Shown one piece after another: positions 1-6,639 of a stretch of DNA of 15,259 nt. The notes under the pieces are model-generated. The model was not told the origin of the DNA and did not search any database. It saw nothing but the letters and a program-made list of their open reading frames with translations. Source of the stretch: Candidatus Iainarchaeum sp. (GTDB lineage Archaea; Micrarchaeota; Micrarchaeia; Anstonellales; Bilamarchaeaceae); NCBI GenBank assembly GCA_028711485.1, contig JAQTSF010000008.1:1-15259 (forward strand), read 5' to 3'. Position 1 is the first letter of the stretch; every line of letters starts with the position of its first letter. The translations under genes and the position numbers were made by a program.

Positions 1-557
1 CCATTTTTTTCAGCATTTATTTTATATGTATCAAAACCTAAATTCTTCGATTTTATACTTGTTTTTACAATTTGGTAAACCTCGGGAATTATTTTATTTA
101 TCAAAGGGAGTTTAAGTAAGATTTGATATATCTCTTTTGCTATAAATCTTTTTTTAATATCTTTACTTCGTTTCGTTTGTTTTGATATAATTTTATCAAA
201 TGATCTTTGATATTCCGGAGTCCCTAAATACGGATTACTATTCATAGAAATGGTCTTGTATTTATTCCTAATTATTTCTGTGATGTATACTCTTTTTCTT
301 TTGTAATTGGGGTCATACCCATCAGATGCAGAAAAATAACCATTAATTCTTTCTAAATTATATTTCATATCTTCTCCAGGCATATCTATAAATTTCGAAC
401 ACAATATCCCCGGGAAAGAAGAACCCGTAAAATTCCCAGTAGCATAAGCATTTTCGAATTCTATTCCTTCCCCTAGCACTTCATTTATTTTATTTATAAT
501 AATTCTAGAATGATCATATCTTAAGCAATCAACAGTAATCAAGATTATATTCTTCAT
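1..557 (-). CDS. Sulfatase-fold protein, second tandem copy (partial, 3' end beyond window)
   Basis: An open frame runs from an ATG at 557 to the left edge with no stop, giving 185 codons of the N-terminal part. The start MKNIILITVDCLRYDHSR carries the first metal-binding Asp (D10) of the alkaline-phosphatase/sulfatase superfamily. It is followed by the nucleophile segment N-F-T-G-S-S-F-P-G-I-L-C-S, where Thr44 aligns with the sulfatase Cys/Ser. The first 64 residues differ from the neighbouring copy at only three positions. After that the two diverge strongly, sharing blocks such as RKRVYITEII and NPY..TPEY. The start lies 8 bases after the stop of the upstream copy, so it is the next gene of the same operon. 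No signal peptide or membrane segment is seen in this part. Substrate is unknown. The catalytic DHGE half lies outside the window, so it cannot be judged intact. Confidence 0.85.
   Translation of the reverse strand, partial: MKNIILITVDCLRYDHSRIIINKINEVLGEGIEFENAYATGNFTGSSFPGILCSKFIDMPGEDMKYNLERINGYFSASDGYDPNYKRKRVYITEIIRNKYKTISMNSNPYLGTPEYQRSFDKIISKQTKRSKDIKKRFIAKEIYQILLKLPLINKIIPEVYQIVKTSIKSKNLGFDTYKINAEKN
366..557 (-). repeat. N-terminal 64-codon segment nearly identical to 1742-1933 (tandem gene duplication, copy 2)
   Basis: The first 64 codons of the left sulfatase-like gene match 1742-1933 codon by codon. By hand count, about 20 of 192 bases differ (roughly 90% identity) and 3 of 64 residues differ. 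Similarity drops abruptly right after the shared MPGEDM sequence. Confidence 0.85.
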
Positions 558-565
558 TTTATCAA

Positions 566-1933
566 CTATTTTTTATTCTTTATCTCATTTATCTCTTTCT
601 TAAGCATTTCTTTCCATTGCCTTTCCTTCTTTTTCTTATGTTCTTCAAACAATTTCATCATTTCTTTTACAACTTCAGGTTTCTCATTAGAAAGATCCTT
701 ATCTTCTTTACCCCTAGTATATAATTGTTTTTTATTTTCCTTTTCATTATATCTCAAAGTCCATTTCTGTGTTCTAATAGTATAAAAGTTTCCTAAATTA
801 GACCTAAGTTCACTTATAGCAGGTCTTTCAGTTTTAGAAAATAATGTTTCTCCATACCATTCAGAAGGTTTTTCCATCCCAATAATATCGAGAATAGTAG
901 GTGATAAATCCACCAAACTTACAACTTTATTGACTTTTCCTTTTCCTAATCCCCAAATAACTAGTGGAACGTGGAGAAGTTCTTCGCATAGGGTTAATTC
1001 TAACTCTTTTTTATTTCTCATTCTTCCATGGCCACGCCCACCATTGTTTTCCCCCAATAATTCTCCATGATCTGCAGTTAATATAATTAATGAATTATCC
1101 AATTTATCTTTTATTTCATTTAAAGATTTTGATACCTGCTCTGCAACATATTCTGTTTGAATTTTATATGCTTTTTTATATATAATTTCTTTTTTCTCAT
1201 CTACTTTTAATTGTTTATCTCCATACATTGAATTTACTAATAAAATATTACTTTCTCCAATTTCTAATTCCAAATATTCATTTTTATAATATGGAAAATG
1301 TAGATCCATATAATGTGCATGTATAAATTTTTTCTGATCTGATCCATCTATAATTTCTTTAATTATATAACTATTTTTTTCTGCATCTAGAAAAGGAGTG
1401 TTTATATTTTTAGAAATGAATATATCCTTTATAAATCTATAAAAAGGTCTGATTTCTTTCCTTAGCATGTGATATAATATTGGAAATTTAAATGATATTT
1501 TCTTTATTATCCCATCCATTCTATTATTAATCGTCTTTTTTTTGGAGTATTTTGATTTAATTTCATCAATAGTATTCATATATTCTGGTGTTTCAACATA
1601 CGGATTATTTGTCATTGCATAACTTTTATATCCATTTTTAATTATCTCAGTAATATATACTCTTTTTCTACTATTCTTTATACTAAAACACTGATCTTGA
1701 GCAACTATTTCATTATTTATACTTGGCACGAGTTTATAACACATATCCTCTCCTGGCATATCTATAAATTTTGAACACAATATTCCTGGAAAAGAAGAAC
1801 CTGTAAAATTCCCAGTAGCATAAGCATTTTCAAATTCTATTCCTTCTCCCAAAACCTCATTTATCTTATCAATAATAACTCTAGAATGATCATATCTTAA
1901 GCAATCAACAGTAATCAAAAGTATATTTTTCAT
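566..1933 (-). CDS. Sulfatase-fold (alkaline phosphatase superfamily) hydrolase or transferase
   Basis: A 455-residue protein with the complete sulfatase-fold layout. It has metal Asp10 in ITVDCLRYDH, the nucleophile segment around T44 (FTGSSFPGIL), HAHYMDLHFPYY at 205-216, LTADHGELLGE with D288/H289, GRGHG with H302, then HVPLVIWG and VDLSPTILDIIG. The C-terminal part resembles the usual RTQKWTLRY/LYTRGKEDKDLSNE end of sulfatases. The C/S-x-P-x-R formylglycine motif is absent. Thr44 occupies the nucleophile position, as in phosphoglycerol-transferring relatives such as LtaS, so true sulfatase activity is doubtful and phospho- or sulfo-transfer is possible. There is no signal peptide, so it is probably cytosolic. 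It starts in a 4-base ATGA overlap with the phosphodiesterase-like gene upstream and precedes a close paralog. The family assignment is firm; the reaction is inferred and unknown. Confidence 0.88.
   Translation of the reverse strand: MKNILLITVDCLRYDHSRVIIDKINEVLGEGIEFENAYATGNFTGSSFPGILCSKFIDMPGEDMCYKLVPSINNEIVAQDQCFSIKNSRKRVYITEIIKNGYKSYAMTNNPYVETPEYMNTIDEIKSKYSKKKTINNRMDGIIKKISFKFPILYHMLRKEIRPFYRFIKDIFISKNINTPFLDAEKNSYIIKEIIDGSDQKKFIHAHYMDLHFPYYKNEYLELEIGESNILLVNSMYGDKQLKVDEKKEIIYKKAYKIQTEYVAEQVSKSLNEIKDKLDNSLIILTADHGELLGENNGGRGHGRMRNKKELELTLCEELLHVPLVIWGLGKGKVNKVVSLVDLSPTILDIIGMEKPSEWYGETLFSKTERPAISELRSNLGNFYTIRTQKWTLRYNEKENKKQLYTRGKEDKDLSNEKPEVVKEMMKLFEEHKKKKERQWKEMLKKEINEIKNKK
1742..1933 (-). 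repeat. N-terminal 64-codon segment nearly identical to 366-557 (tandem gene duplication, copy 1)
   Basis: This is the counterpart of 366-557 in the upstream paralog. It covers the first metal ligand and the nucleophile loop. The rest of the two proteins is far less alike, so the pair looks like an old duplication whose 5' ends were recently homogenised, or a duplication with fast divergence of the middle domain. Confidence 0.85.
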
Positions 1934-2634
1934 ATTTCCCTATCCTTAATTATTAATTTATAAAAATCAGTTGGTTTTGGATTATCCAGCCCAGGTTCAA
2001 AATTCAAAGACCAGAAACCATATGTCGAATGATCACCATATCTTCCAACCGCTTCCATTCCATGATCGGATATTACAAGCAACCTGTCTGCTTTTTCAGA
2101 TGCTTTTCTAACTATTTCCTCCATTTCTTTATATATAACTTTCATTTTTATTTTCATTCCAAAACTAAGATGTCCTATAACATCCGCAGCTCCAAAATAT
2201 CCCATAACCAACTCATTATCTTTTTCTAATTCTTCAAAAAATTTTTCTTTAATTTTTTTATGATGAGCTAAAACCATATTATCATATTCTTCTACAGTTA
2301 TCTTCTTATCAAAAAAATCTTTCATTGCCTGTCTTTCTTTTTCATGCTGTTCTAAATCCTGATTATAACCCGGAACATCTATTGCTATTGATTTTGGAAT
2401 TTTGGATAAAAATGTTTCTTCTTTATTTAATTTGAATCCCCACATATTTTTCAGAGACATTATTCTTTTTTCCTGATTAATTCCAGACATAAAAGAAGAC
2501 CAGATAACCATTGTTCTTGGCTTTTCAAATTCTGATAAATCTGTTTTACCATATACCTTTTGCGTCAAACCTTTTAACTGAAATTCAGTTACATAATTAT
2601 ATTCCAATCCATCAATACCAATTATAATATCCAT
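1930..2634 (-). CDS. Compact type I phosphodiesterase/nucleotide pyrophosphatase-like protein
   Basis: A 234-residue member of the alkaline phosphatase superfamily, phosphodiesterase/NPP branch. All expected metal-site positions can be placed: D8 in IGIDGLEY, candidate nucleophile T41 in PRTMVIWSSFMSG (compare T-x-P-x-W-x-S-x-x-x-G of the family), D151 and H155 in AADVIGH, D190/H191 in ISDHGM, and H202 in GDHS. It is short for the family, which usually exceeds 350 residues, so insert and cap regions are reduced. No signal peptide is seen, suggesting a cytosolic enzyme acting on a phosphodiester, phosphoanhydride or phosphosulfate. It follows cysN with one base between, and a GGAGG ribosome site lies in the cysN tail. 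It overlaps the next sulfatase-like gene by 4 bases. APS or another nucleotide is a reasonable but unproven substrate, inferred from context only. Confidence 0.85.
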   Translation of the reverse strand: MDIIIGIDGLEYNYVTEFQLKGLTQKVYGKTDLSEFEKPRTMVIWSSFMSGINQEKRIMSLKNMWGFKLNKEETFLSKIPKSIAIDVPGYNQDLEQHEKERQAMKDFFDKKITVEEYDNMVLAHHKKIKEKFFEELEKDNELVMGYFGAADVIGHLSFGMKIKMKVIYKEMEEIVRKASEKADRLLVISDHGMEAVGRYGDHSTYGFWSLNFEPGLDNPKPTDFYKLIIKDREI

Positions 2635-2635
2635 T

Positions 2636-3865
2636 TTATTCCTCCAAATGAGTTACTATTCCTCCCCCCTGAACCAGTCCTTCTCTAATTAATACAAATC
2701 TTCCAGTTGTAGGTATTTTATTGAAATTATCCACAATTATTGGTTTTTCTAAGTTTATCCAAACTTCTCCTGCTTCCAATCCCTCTAAAGTTCCTGATTC
2801 GATTTCCAGCATTTCCAAAGTGGAAGAATTATATCTTCTTTCTATTTTATCGATATAACAATCAAATTCCTGAGTTGTAGATTTATATAATAATTTTTCC
2901 CCTTTTTTAGCAGCATCGGTCCCCATCCAAAAAATATTCGCTTTTATTCTATTTCTTGGATTAGGTTTAGGATTACATATTACATTTCCTCTTATTCCCT
3001 CAAGATTATTCTCCAACACCAGACCAATACTTTTTCCAGCTTGAGCACTTGAAAGTTCAGTTCCAAATACTTTTATTTTTTTTATTAATGTTTTATCTCC
3101 CTTAGGCATCAAATATGCTTCCATATCTGGTTTTATTGTTCCGCTCTCTATTCTTCCAACATAAATTTTTTCTCCATTTATATCATAAACATCCTGTATC
3201 GGAAATCTCAGTTCATTATTTTCCAATCCTGATAAATTTTTAAAAGTAGATAATGCATCAACAACTGCTGGGCCGTTATACCATTCCATATTCTCGGATT
3301 TTTTTACTACATTATCGCCTTTCATAGCAGATATTGGAATAAAATGTGAGGGTTTTATTTTGAAATTTTCCAAGAATTTTTCAAGTTCTTTTTTAACTTC
3401 TTCGAATCTTTCCTGTTTGTATCCAACTTTGTCCATTTTGTTGAGAACCACAATAACCTGCTCTATACCCAACATATTCAATAGATAAATATGCCTTTTT
3501 GTTTGTTCTTCCATACCTAAATTCGCATCAACAATTACTATTGCAGCATCAGCCTGGCTTGCACCAGTAAGCATATTTTTTATAAATTCCTTATGCCCTG
3601 GAGCATCTATTATTACATAATCTACATTTCCTTTTTTGAAAAATATCTGTGAAGTATCTATAGTAATATTTTTTTCTCTTTCCTCATCCAAATGATCCAT
3701 AACAAATGCAAATTCAAAAGGTTTTCCAAGCATTTCACATGTTTTTCTTACTTCTTCTATTTTTTCCTCAGGTAAAGAATTAGTATCATACAATAATCTC
3801 CCAATTAAAGTGGATTTTCCATGATCCACATGACCCACAATTACAAAACTTAAGTATCTCTCCAT
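2636..3865 (-). CDS. cysN: Sulfate adenylyltransferase GTPase subunit (CysN)
   Basis: A 409-residue translational-GTPase-family protein. It has the P-loop GHVDHGKS at 11-18, a switch I region EREKNITID, DAPGH at 87-91, NKMD at 142-145 and a SAMKGDN stretch as G5, followed by two beta-barrel domains. The gene directly follows cysD in an operon, and its G domain resembles CysN more than EF-1A. The assignment is therefore the regulatory GTPase subunit of ATP sulfurylase, which couples GTP hydrolysis to formation of adenosine 5'-phosphosulfate (APS) from ATP and sulfate. No APS kinase (CysC) domain is fused at the C terminus. An AGGTGA ribosome site begins inside the cysD stop codon, 5 bases before this ATG. 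Classical CysN has the sequence REQGITID where this one has REKNITID. Cytosolic. Confidence 0.92.
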   Translation of the reverse strand: MERYLSFVIVGHVDHGKSTLIGRLLYDTNSLPEEKIEEVRKTCEMLGKPFEFAFVMDHLDEEREKNITIDTSQIFFKKGNVDYVIIDAPGHKEFIKNMLTGASQADAAIVIVDANLGMEEQTKRHIYLLNMLGIEQVIVVLNKMDKVGYKQERFEEVKKELEKFLENFKIKPSHFIPISAMKGDNVVKKSENMEWYNGPAVVDALSTFKNLSGLENNELRFPIQDVYDINGEKIYVGRIESGTIKPDMEAYLMPKGDKTLIKKIKVFGTELSSAQAGKSIGLVLENNLEGIRGNVICNPKPNPRNRIKANIFWMGTDAAKKGEKLLYKSTTQEFDCYIDKIERRYNSSTLEMLEIESGTLEGLEAGEVWINLEKPIIVDNFNKIPTTGRFVLIREGLVQGGGIVTHLEE

Positions 3866-3873
3866 TTTTTCAC

Positions 3874-4677
3874 CTACATATATCCAAGAACTCTTAGTTT
3901 TTGCATCATATATGCCTGTTCCTTATCTTGTGATCTTCCGCTTCTTTCAGCAATTTTAGTTGTTTTTAATTCTTCAATTATTTTATCTATTGTATCTGCA
4001 TTTGATTCCATCGAGGTAGTTATAGGCATACATCCCAAACTCCTGTATCTCTTTCCATTTTTAGCAAAATATAATTCAGAAATTGGAATATTTTCTCTCT
4101 TTATATACTCCCAGATATCTAATTCAGTCCAGTGTAATAAAGGATGGACTCTTATATGGGTTGCATTATCCTTTTTTACAGTAAACTGGTCCCATATTTC
4201 AGGAGGCTGGTCTTTATAATTCCATTTAAAATCTTTATCTCTTGGTGAAAAATATCTTTCCTTCGCTCTAATACCGTGTTCATCCCGTCTTATACCAACA
4301 AATAATGCCTTAAATTTATAATTATCAATAGCTTGTTTCAGTGCTATTGTTTTAAGCTCATTACAACAGGTAAAAGCATCATGGGTGTCATATCCTATTC
4401 CTTTTGCTAATGCTTCCTCATTTTTAGCAATCAATAATTCCAAACCCCATTCTTTCGCATATTTATCCCTGAATTGATACATTTCAGGAAATTTAAAAGT
4501 AGTATCTATGTGCATCATCGGAAAAGGAACTTTTCCGTAAAATGCCTTTCTAATAAGCCAAACCATTGTTGTTGAATCCTTACCTATTGACCATAATGCA
4601 GCTATATTCCCATACTCTTTGTATGCTTCTCTAATGATATATATACTTCTACTTTCTAGTTCATCAAGTCGATCCAT
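3874..4677 (-). CDS. cysD: Sulfate adenylyltransferase catalytic subunit (CysD)
   Basis: A 267-residue protein of the adenine nucleotide alpha-hydrolase (PAPS reductase-like) fold. The PP-loop SIGKDS is at 30-35, followed by MHIDTTFKFPEMY, VGIRRDEHGIRAKER, the HPLLHWTELDIWEYI block and the characteristic C-terminal RSLGC.P.T...ES.A.TI..II.EL......ER.GR..D of CysD. This ending separates it from APS/PAPS reductases. It makes APS from ATP and sulfate together with CysN, which follows after 8 bases. Length is close to the roughly 300 residues of bacterial CysD. The ribosome site is only a weak GTGAT. It lies 19 bases after the small ribbon-helix-helix gene. With no reductase genes in view, the product APS may serve sulfation rather than assimilation; that is inference. 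Confidence 0.95.
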   Translation of the reverse strand: MDRLDELESRSIYIIREAYKEYGNIAALWSIGKDSTTMVWLIRKAFYGKVPFPMMHIDTTFKFPEMYQFRDKYAKEWGLELLIAKNEEALAKGIGYDTHDAFTCCNELKTIALKQAIDNYKFKALFVGIRRDEHGIRAKERYFSPRDKDFKWNYKDQPPEIWDQFTVKKDNATHIRVHPLLHWTELDIWEYIKRENIPISELYFAKNGKRYRSLGCMPITTSMESNADTIDKIIEELKTTKIAERSGRSQDKEQAYMMQKLRVLGYM

Positions 4678-4696
4678 ATTATCACAATTTAATTAT

Positions 4697-4912
4697 CTAA
4701 TCAATATAACCTAATTTTTTTAATCGATCTTTTATGTCTTCCTCTTCTTCTTTGCTGACTTTATTTTCACTCTTTTTTTCAGAAACCAATTCATCCAATA
4801 CAAAAATAACATACTCTGAAACAGATTTAAAATCAGTTCCTTCCCTTTGTTTCTCTAATTTTGAGTATAGCTCATTTGGTATATTTATTATATTTTCAGA
4901 TTCTTTAGACAT
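4697..4912 (-). CDS. Small ribbon-helix-helix-like protein leading the cysDN operon
   Basis: A 71-residue protein. Residues 7-45 fit a ribbon-helix-helix (CopG/Arc-like) pattern: a short beta strand ENIINIPNELYSKL, a helix, then TDFKSVSEYVIFVLDELV, which resembles the g-F-x-S-x-S-E-Y-V helix of the fold. A charged linker (SEKKSENKVSKEEEE) and a conserved-looking tail IKDRLKKLGYID follow. It is the first gene of the operon and has a good GGTGA ribosome site 4 bases before the ATG. It may be an autoregulator of the cysDN/AP-superfamily operon. However, the acidic linker and R-L-x-x-L-G-Y tail are not typical of a minimal DNA-binding protein, so a structural accessory role is also possible. No toxin gene is adjacent, which argues against a toxin-antitoxin pair. 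Confidence 0.75.
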   Translation of the reverse strand: MSKESENIINIPNELYSKLEKQREGTDFKSVSEYVIFVLDELVSEKKSENKVSKEEEEDIKDRLKKLGYID

Positions 4913-4916
4913 ATAT

Positions 4917-4921
4917 TCACC
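4917..4921 (-). promoter_or_regulatory. Ribosome binding site GGTGA of the small RHH gene
   Basis: GGTGA on the minus strand ends 4 bases before the ATG at 4912. It matches the archaeal anti-Shine-Dalgarno and supports this start. Confidence 0.6.
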
Positions 4922-4951
4922 ATTGCTAATATTTTATTCTATTTATGGATA

Positions 4952-4960
4952 TTTATTAAA
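4952..4960. promoter_or_regulatory. Near-palindromic TATA element between divergent operons
   Basis: The 71-base gap 4913-4983 separates the minus-strand cysDN operon from the plus-strand wbp operon. TTTATTAAA here reads TTTAATAAA on the other strand, so one element could serve both directions. For the plus gene it lies about 28 bases before the ATG at 4984, which has no Shine-Dalgarno, so a leaderless mRNA is likely. On the minus side the spacing leaves a leader of roughly 15-20 bases holding the GGTGA site. A second AT stretch (4931-4946) could instead serve the minus gene. Confidence 0.5.
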
Positions 4961-4983
4961 TGTTTTCTATAACTATTTAGTTT

Positions 4984-5544
4984 ATGGGAGTTCATTCAAC
5001 TGCTGTTGTCGAATCAGATGTTTCTATTGGAAATAATTCAAATATTTGGCATTTTGCCCATATTAGAAAAGGAGCTAAAATAGGGGAAAGCTGTAATATT
5101 GGAAAAAGTGTATACATTGATACTAATGTAACTATAGGGAATAGAGTAAAAATTCAAAATTTTGTTTCAGTTTATACTGGCGTTACAATAGAAGATGATG
5201 TTTTTATAGGCCCATCAGTTACTTTTACAAATGATTTATATCCCAGAGCATTTATATGGAATGAAGATAAAATTGCTAAAACATTGGTAAAAAAAGGAGC
5301 AAGTATTGGTGCAAATGCAACGATTATCTCTGGCATAACTATTAATGAGTATGCAATGGTAGGCGCTGGTTCTGTAGTAACCAAATCTGTTCCAAAGTAT
5401 GCTCTTGTTTATGGAAACCCTGCAAAACTTCAGGGTTATGTATGCATTTGTGGGAACAGATTAACAGAAATAAAAGAAGAGATTGATTCTTCAATTGTTT
5501 ATAATTGTAAGTGTGGAAAAGAAATTTTAATAGAAAAAAGGTAA
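4984..5544 (+). CDS. wbpD: UDP-2-acetamido-3-amino-2,3-dideoxy-glucuronate N-acetyltransferase (WbpD/WlbB type)
   Basis: A 186-residue left-handed beta-helix acyltransferase. Hexapeptide repeats run from about residue 5 to 145 (V-E-S-D-V-S-I-G-N, IGESCNIG, VTIEDDVFIGPSV, ASIGANATIISGI, MVGAGSVVTKSV, VYGNPAKLQGYV). The FTNDLYPR segment with N84 is the family's substrate-loop region. After the helix sits a small Cys pair module, C154-x-C156 and C175-x-C177, as in WbpD-like enzymes. It transfers acetyl from acetyl-CoA to the 3-amino group, giving UDP-GlcNAc(3NAc)A, and acts in the cytosol, probably as a trimer. It is the first gene of the plus-strand operon and has no Shine-Dalgarno, so it is probably leaderless. 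The aminotransferase that makes its substrate follows after 4 bases. Confidence 0.9.
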   Translation: MGVHSTAVVESDVSIGNNSNIWHFAHIRKGAKIGESCNIGKSVYIDTNVTIGNRVKIQNFVSVYTGVTIEDDVFIGPSVTFTNDLYPRAFIWNEDKIAKTLVKKGASIGANATIISGITINEYAMVGAGSVVTKSVPKYALVYGNPAKLQGYVCICGNRLTEIKEEIDSSIVYNCKCGKEILIEKR

Positions 5545-5548
5545 TTTT

Positions 5549-6637
5549 ATGATTCCAATTGCAAAACCTGTTTTTGGAGAAGAAGAGAAAAATAATATAT
5601 TAAAAGTATTAGATTCAGGAATGCTTGCACAGGGAGAGTGGGTAAAGAATTTTGAAGATGAATTTTCTAAATATATTGAAGTTTCAAATTCAATTGCAGT
5701 TTGCAATGGAACAGCAGCCCTGGATTTAGCTCTAAAATCAATAGGAATAAAAGAAGGAGATGAAGTTATTGTTCCTGATTTTACTTTTATTGCAAGCGCT
5801 AATTCAGTTCTTTTTCAAAATGCAAAACCTGTTTTTGCAGATGTTTATTCTGATACTTTTAATATAAATCCAGAAGAAATAAATGAAAAAATAACCCCTA
5901 AAACAAGAGCAGTAATGGTAGTTCATTTATTTGGCCAGTCAGTTGATCTAAAACCAATTTTAGAAATCTGTGAAGATAAAAATCTTGTTTTAATAGAGGA
6001 TGCAGCACAGGCTCATGGGGCAGAATATAATAATAAAAAAGTTGGTAGTTTTGGTATAGGCACATTCTCATTTTACCCAACCAAGAATATGACCTCAGGA
6101 GAAGGGGGAATGATAACTACAAACGATGAAAAAACAGCAAAAAAATTAAAATTATTAAGAGACCATGGCCAAAGTGAAAAATACCTACATACTGAATTAG
6201 GTTATAATTTAAGATTAACAAATTTAGGAGCTTCTATTGGTTTAGCTCAATTAAAAAAATTAGATAGTTTTAATAATAAAAGAATTGAAAATGCAGAATA
6301 TTTAACAAAAGAAATAAGCAAAATTAAAGGTTTAACTCCTCCAAAAGTTTTAGAAAATACCAAACATGTTTTCCATCAATATGTTATTAAGGTTGAGAAT
6401 GAATTTTCATTAAAAAGAGATGAATTGCAGGTTTATTTAAGGGAAAAAGGGGTTGGGTCAGCGGTTCATTATCCAATACCTATTCATTTACAACCTTTAT
6501 ATAAAAATCTCGGATACCCAGAAAATATATGTCCAATTACTCAAGAATTAGCAAATAAAGTTCTTAGTTTGCCCGTGCATCCTTCTTTATCAAAAGAAGA
6601 TTTAGATTATATTATAAAAGTATTAAGAGAGGCTTAA
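5549..6637 (+). CDS. wbpE: DegT/DnrJ/EryC1-family sugar aminotransferase (WbpE type)
   Basis: A 362-residue PLP-dependent sugar aminotransferase. It has the N-terminal IPIAKPVFGEEE, the cofactor loop NGTAALDLAL, D151 in LIEDAAQAHG, which would contact the pyridine nitrogen, and catalytic Lys179 in SFYPTKNMTSGEGG. The C-terminal HYPIPIHLQPLY is also typical. It converts the 3-keto group of UDP-2-acetamido-3-keto-glucuronate into an amine using glutamate, with a reaction order of WbpB, then WbpE, then WbpD. Length is normal. A weak AGGT ribosome site precedes the ATG, which is 4 bases after wbpD, and the oxidoreductase gene follows 2 bases later. Family membership is certain. The exact substrate rests on its WbpD/B/A neighbours. 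Confidence 0.92.
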   Translation: MIPIAKPVFGEEEKNNILKVLDSGMLAQGEWVKNFEDEFSKYIEVSNSIAVCNGTAALDLALKSIGIKEGDEVIVPDFTFIASANSVLFQNAKPVFADVYSDTFNINPEEINEKITPKTRAVMVVHLFGQSVDLKPILEICEDKNLVLIEDAAQAHGAEYNNKKVGSFGIGTFSFYPTKNMTSGEGGMITTNDEKTAKKLKLLRDHGQSEKYLHTELGYNLRLTNLGASIGLAQLKKLDSFNNKRIENAEYLTKEISKIKGLTPPKVLENTKHVFHQYVIKVENEFSLKRDELQVYLREKGVGSAVHYPIPIHLQPLYKNLGYPENICPITQELANKVLSLPVHPSLSKEDLDYIIKVLREA

Positions 6638-6639
6638 AT

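Noticed and set aside
2029..2229. Open frame antisense to the phosphodiesterase-like gene
   Set aside because: Its translation is a low-complexity F/Y/S-rich shadow, while the opposite strand encodes a full set of conserved motifs.
2636..3865. Elongation factor 1A/EF-Tu as identity of the GTPase gene
   Set aside because: The directly preceding cysD, the CysN-like G domain and the glycan/sulfate context favour CysN; EF-1A would normally sit with ribosomal genes.
4697..4912. Antitoxin of a toxin-antitoxin pair
   Set aside because: No toxin-like gene is next to it; it is followed by cysD in an operon.
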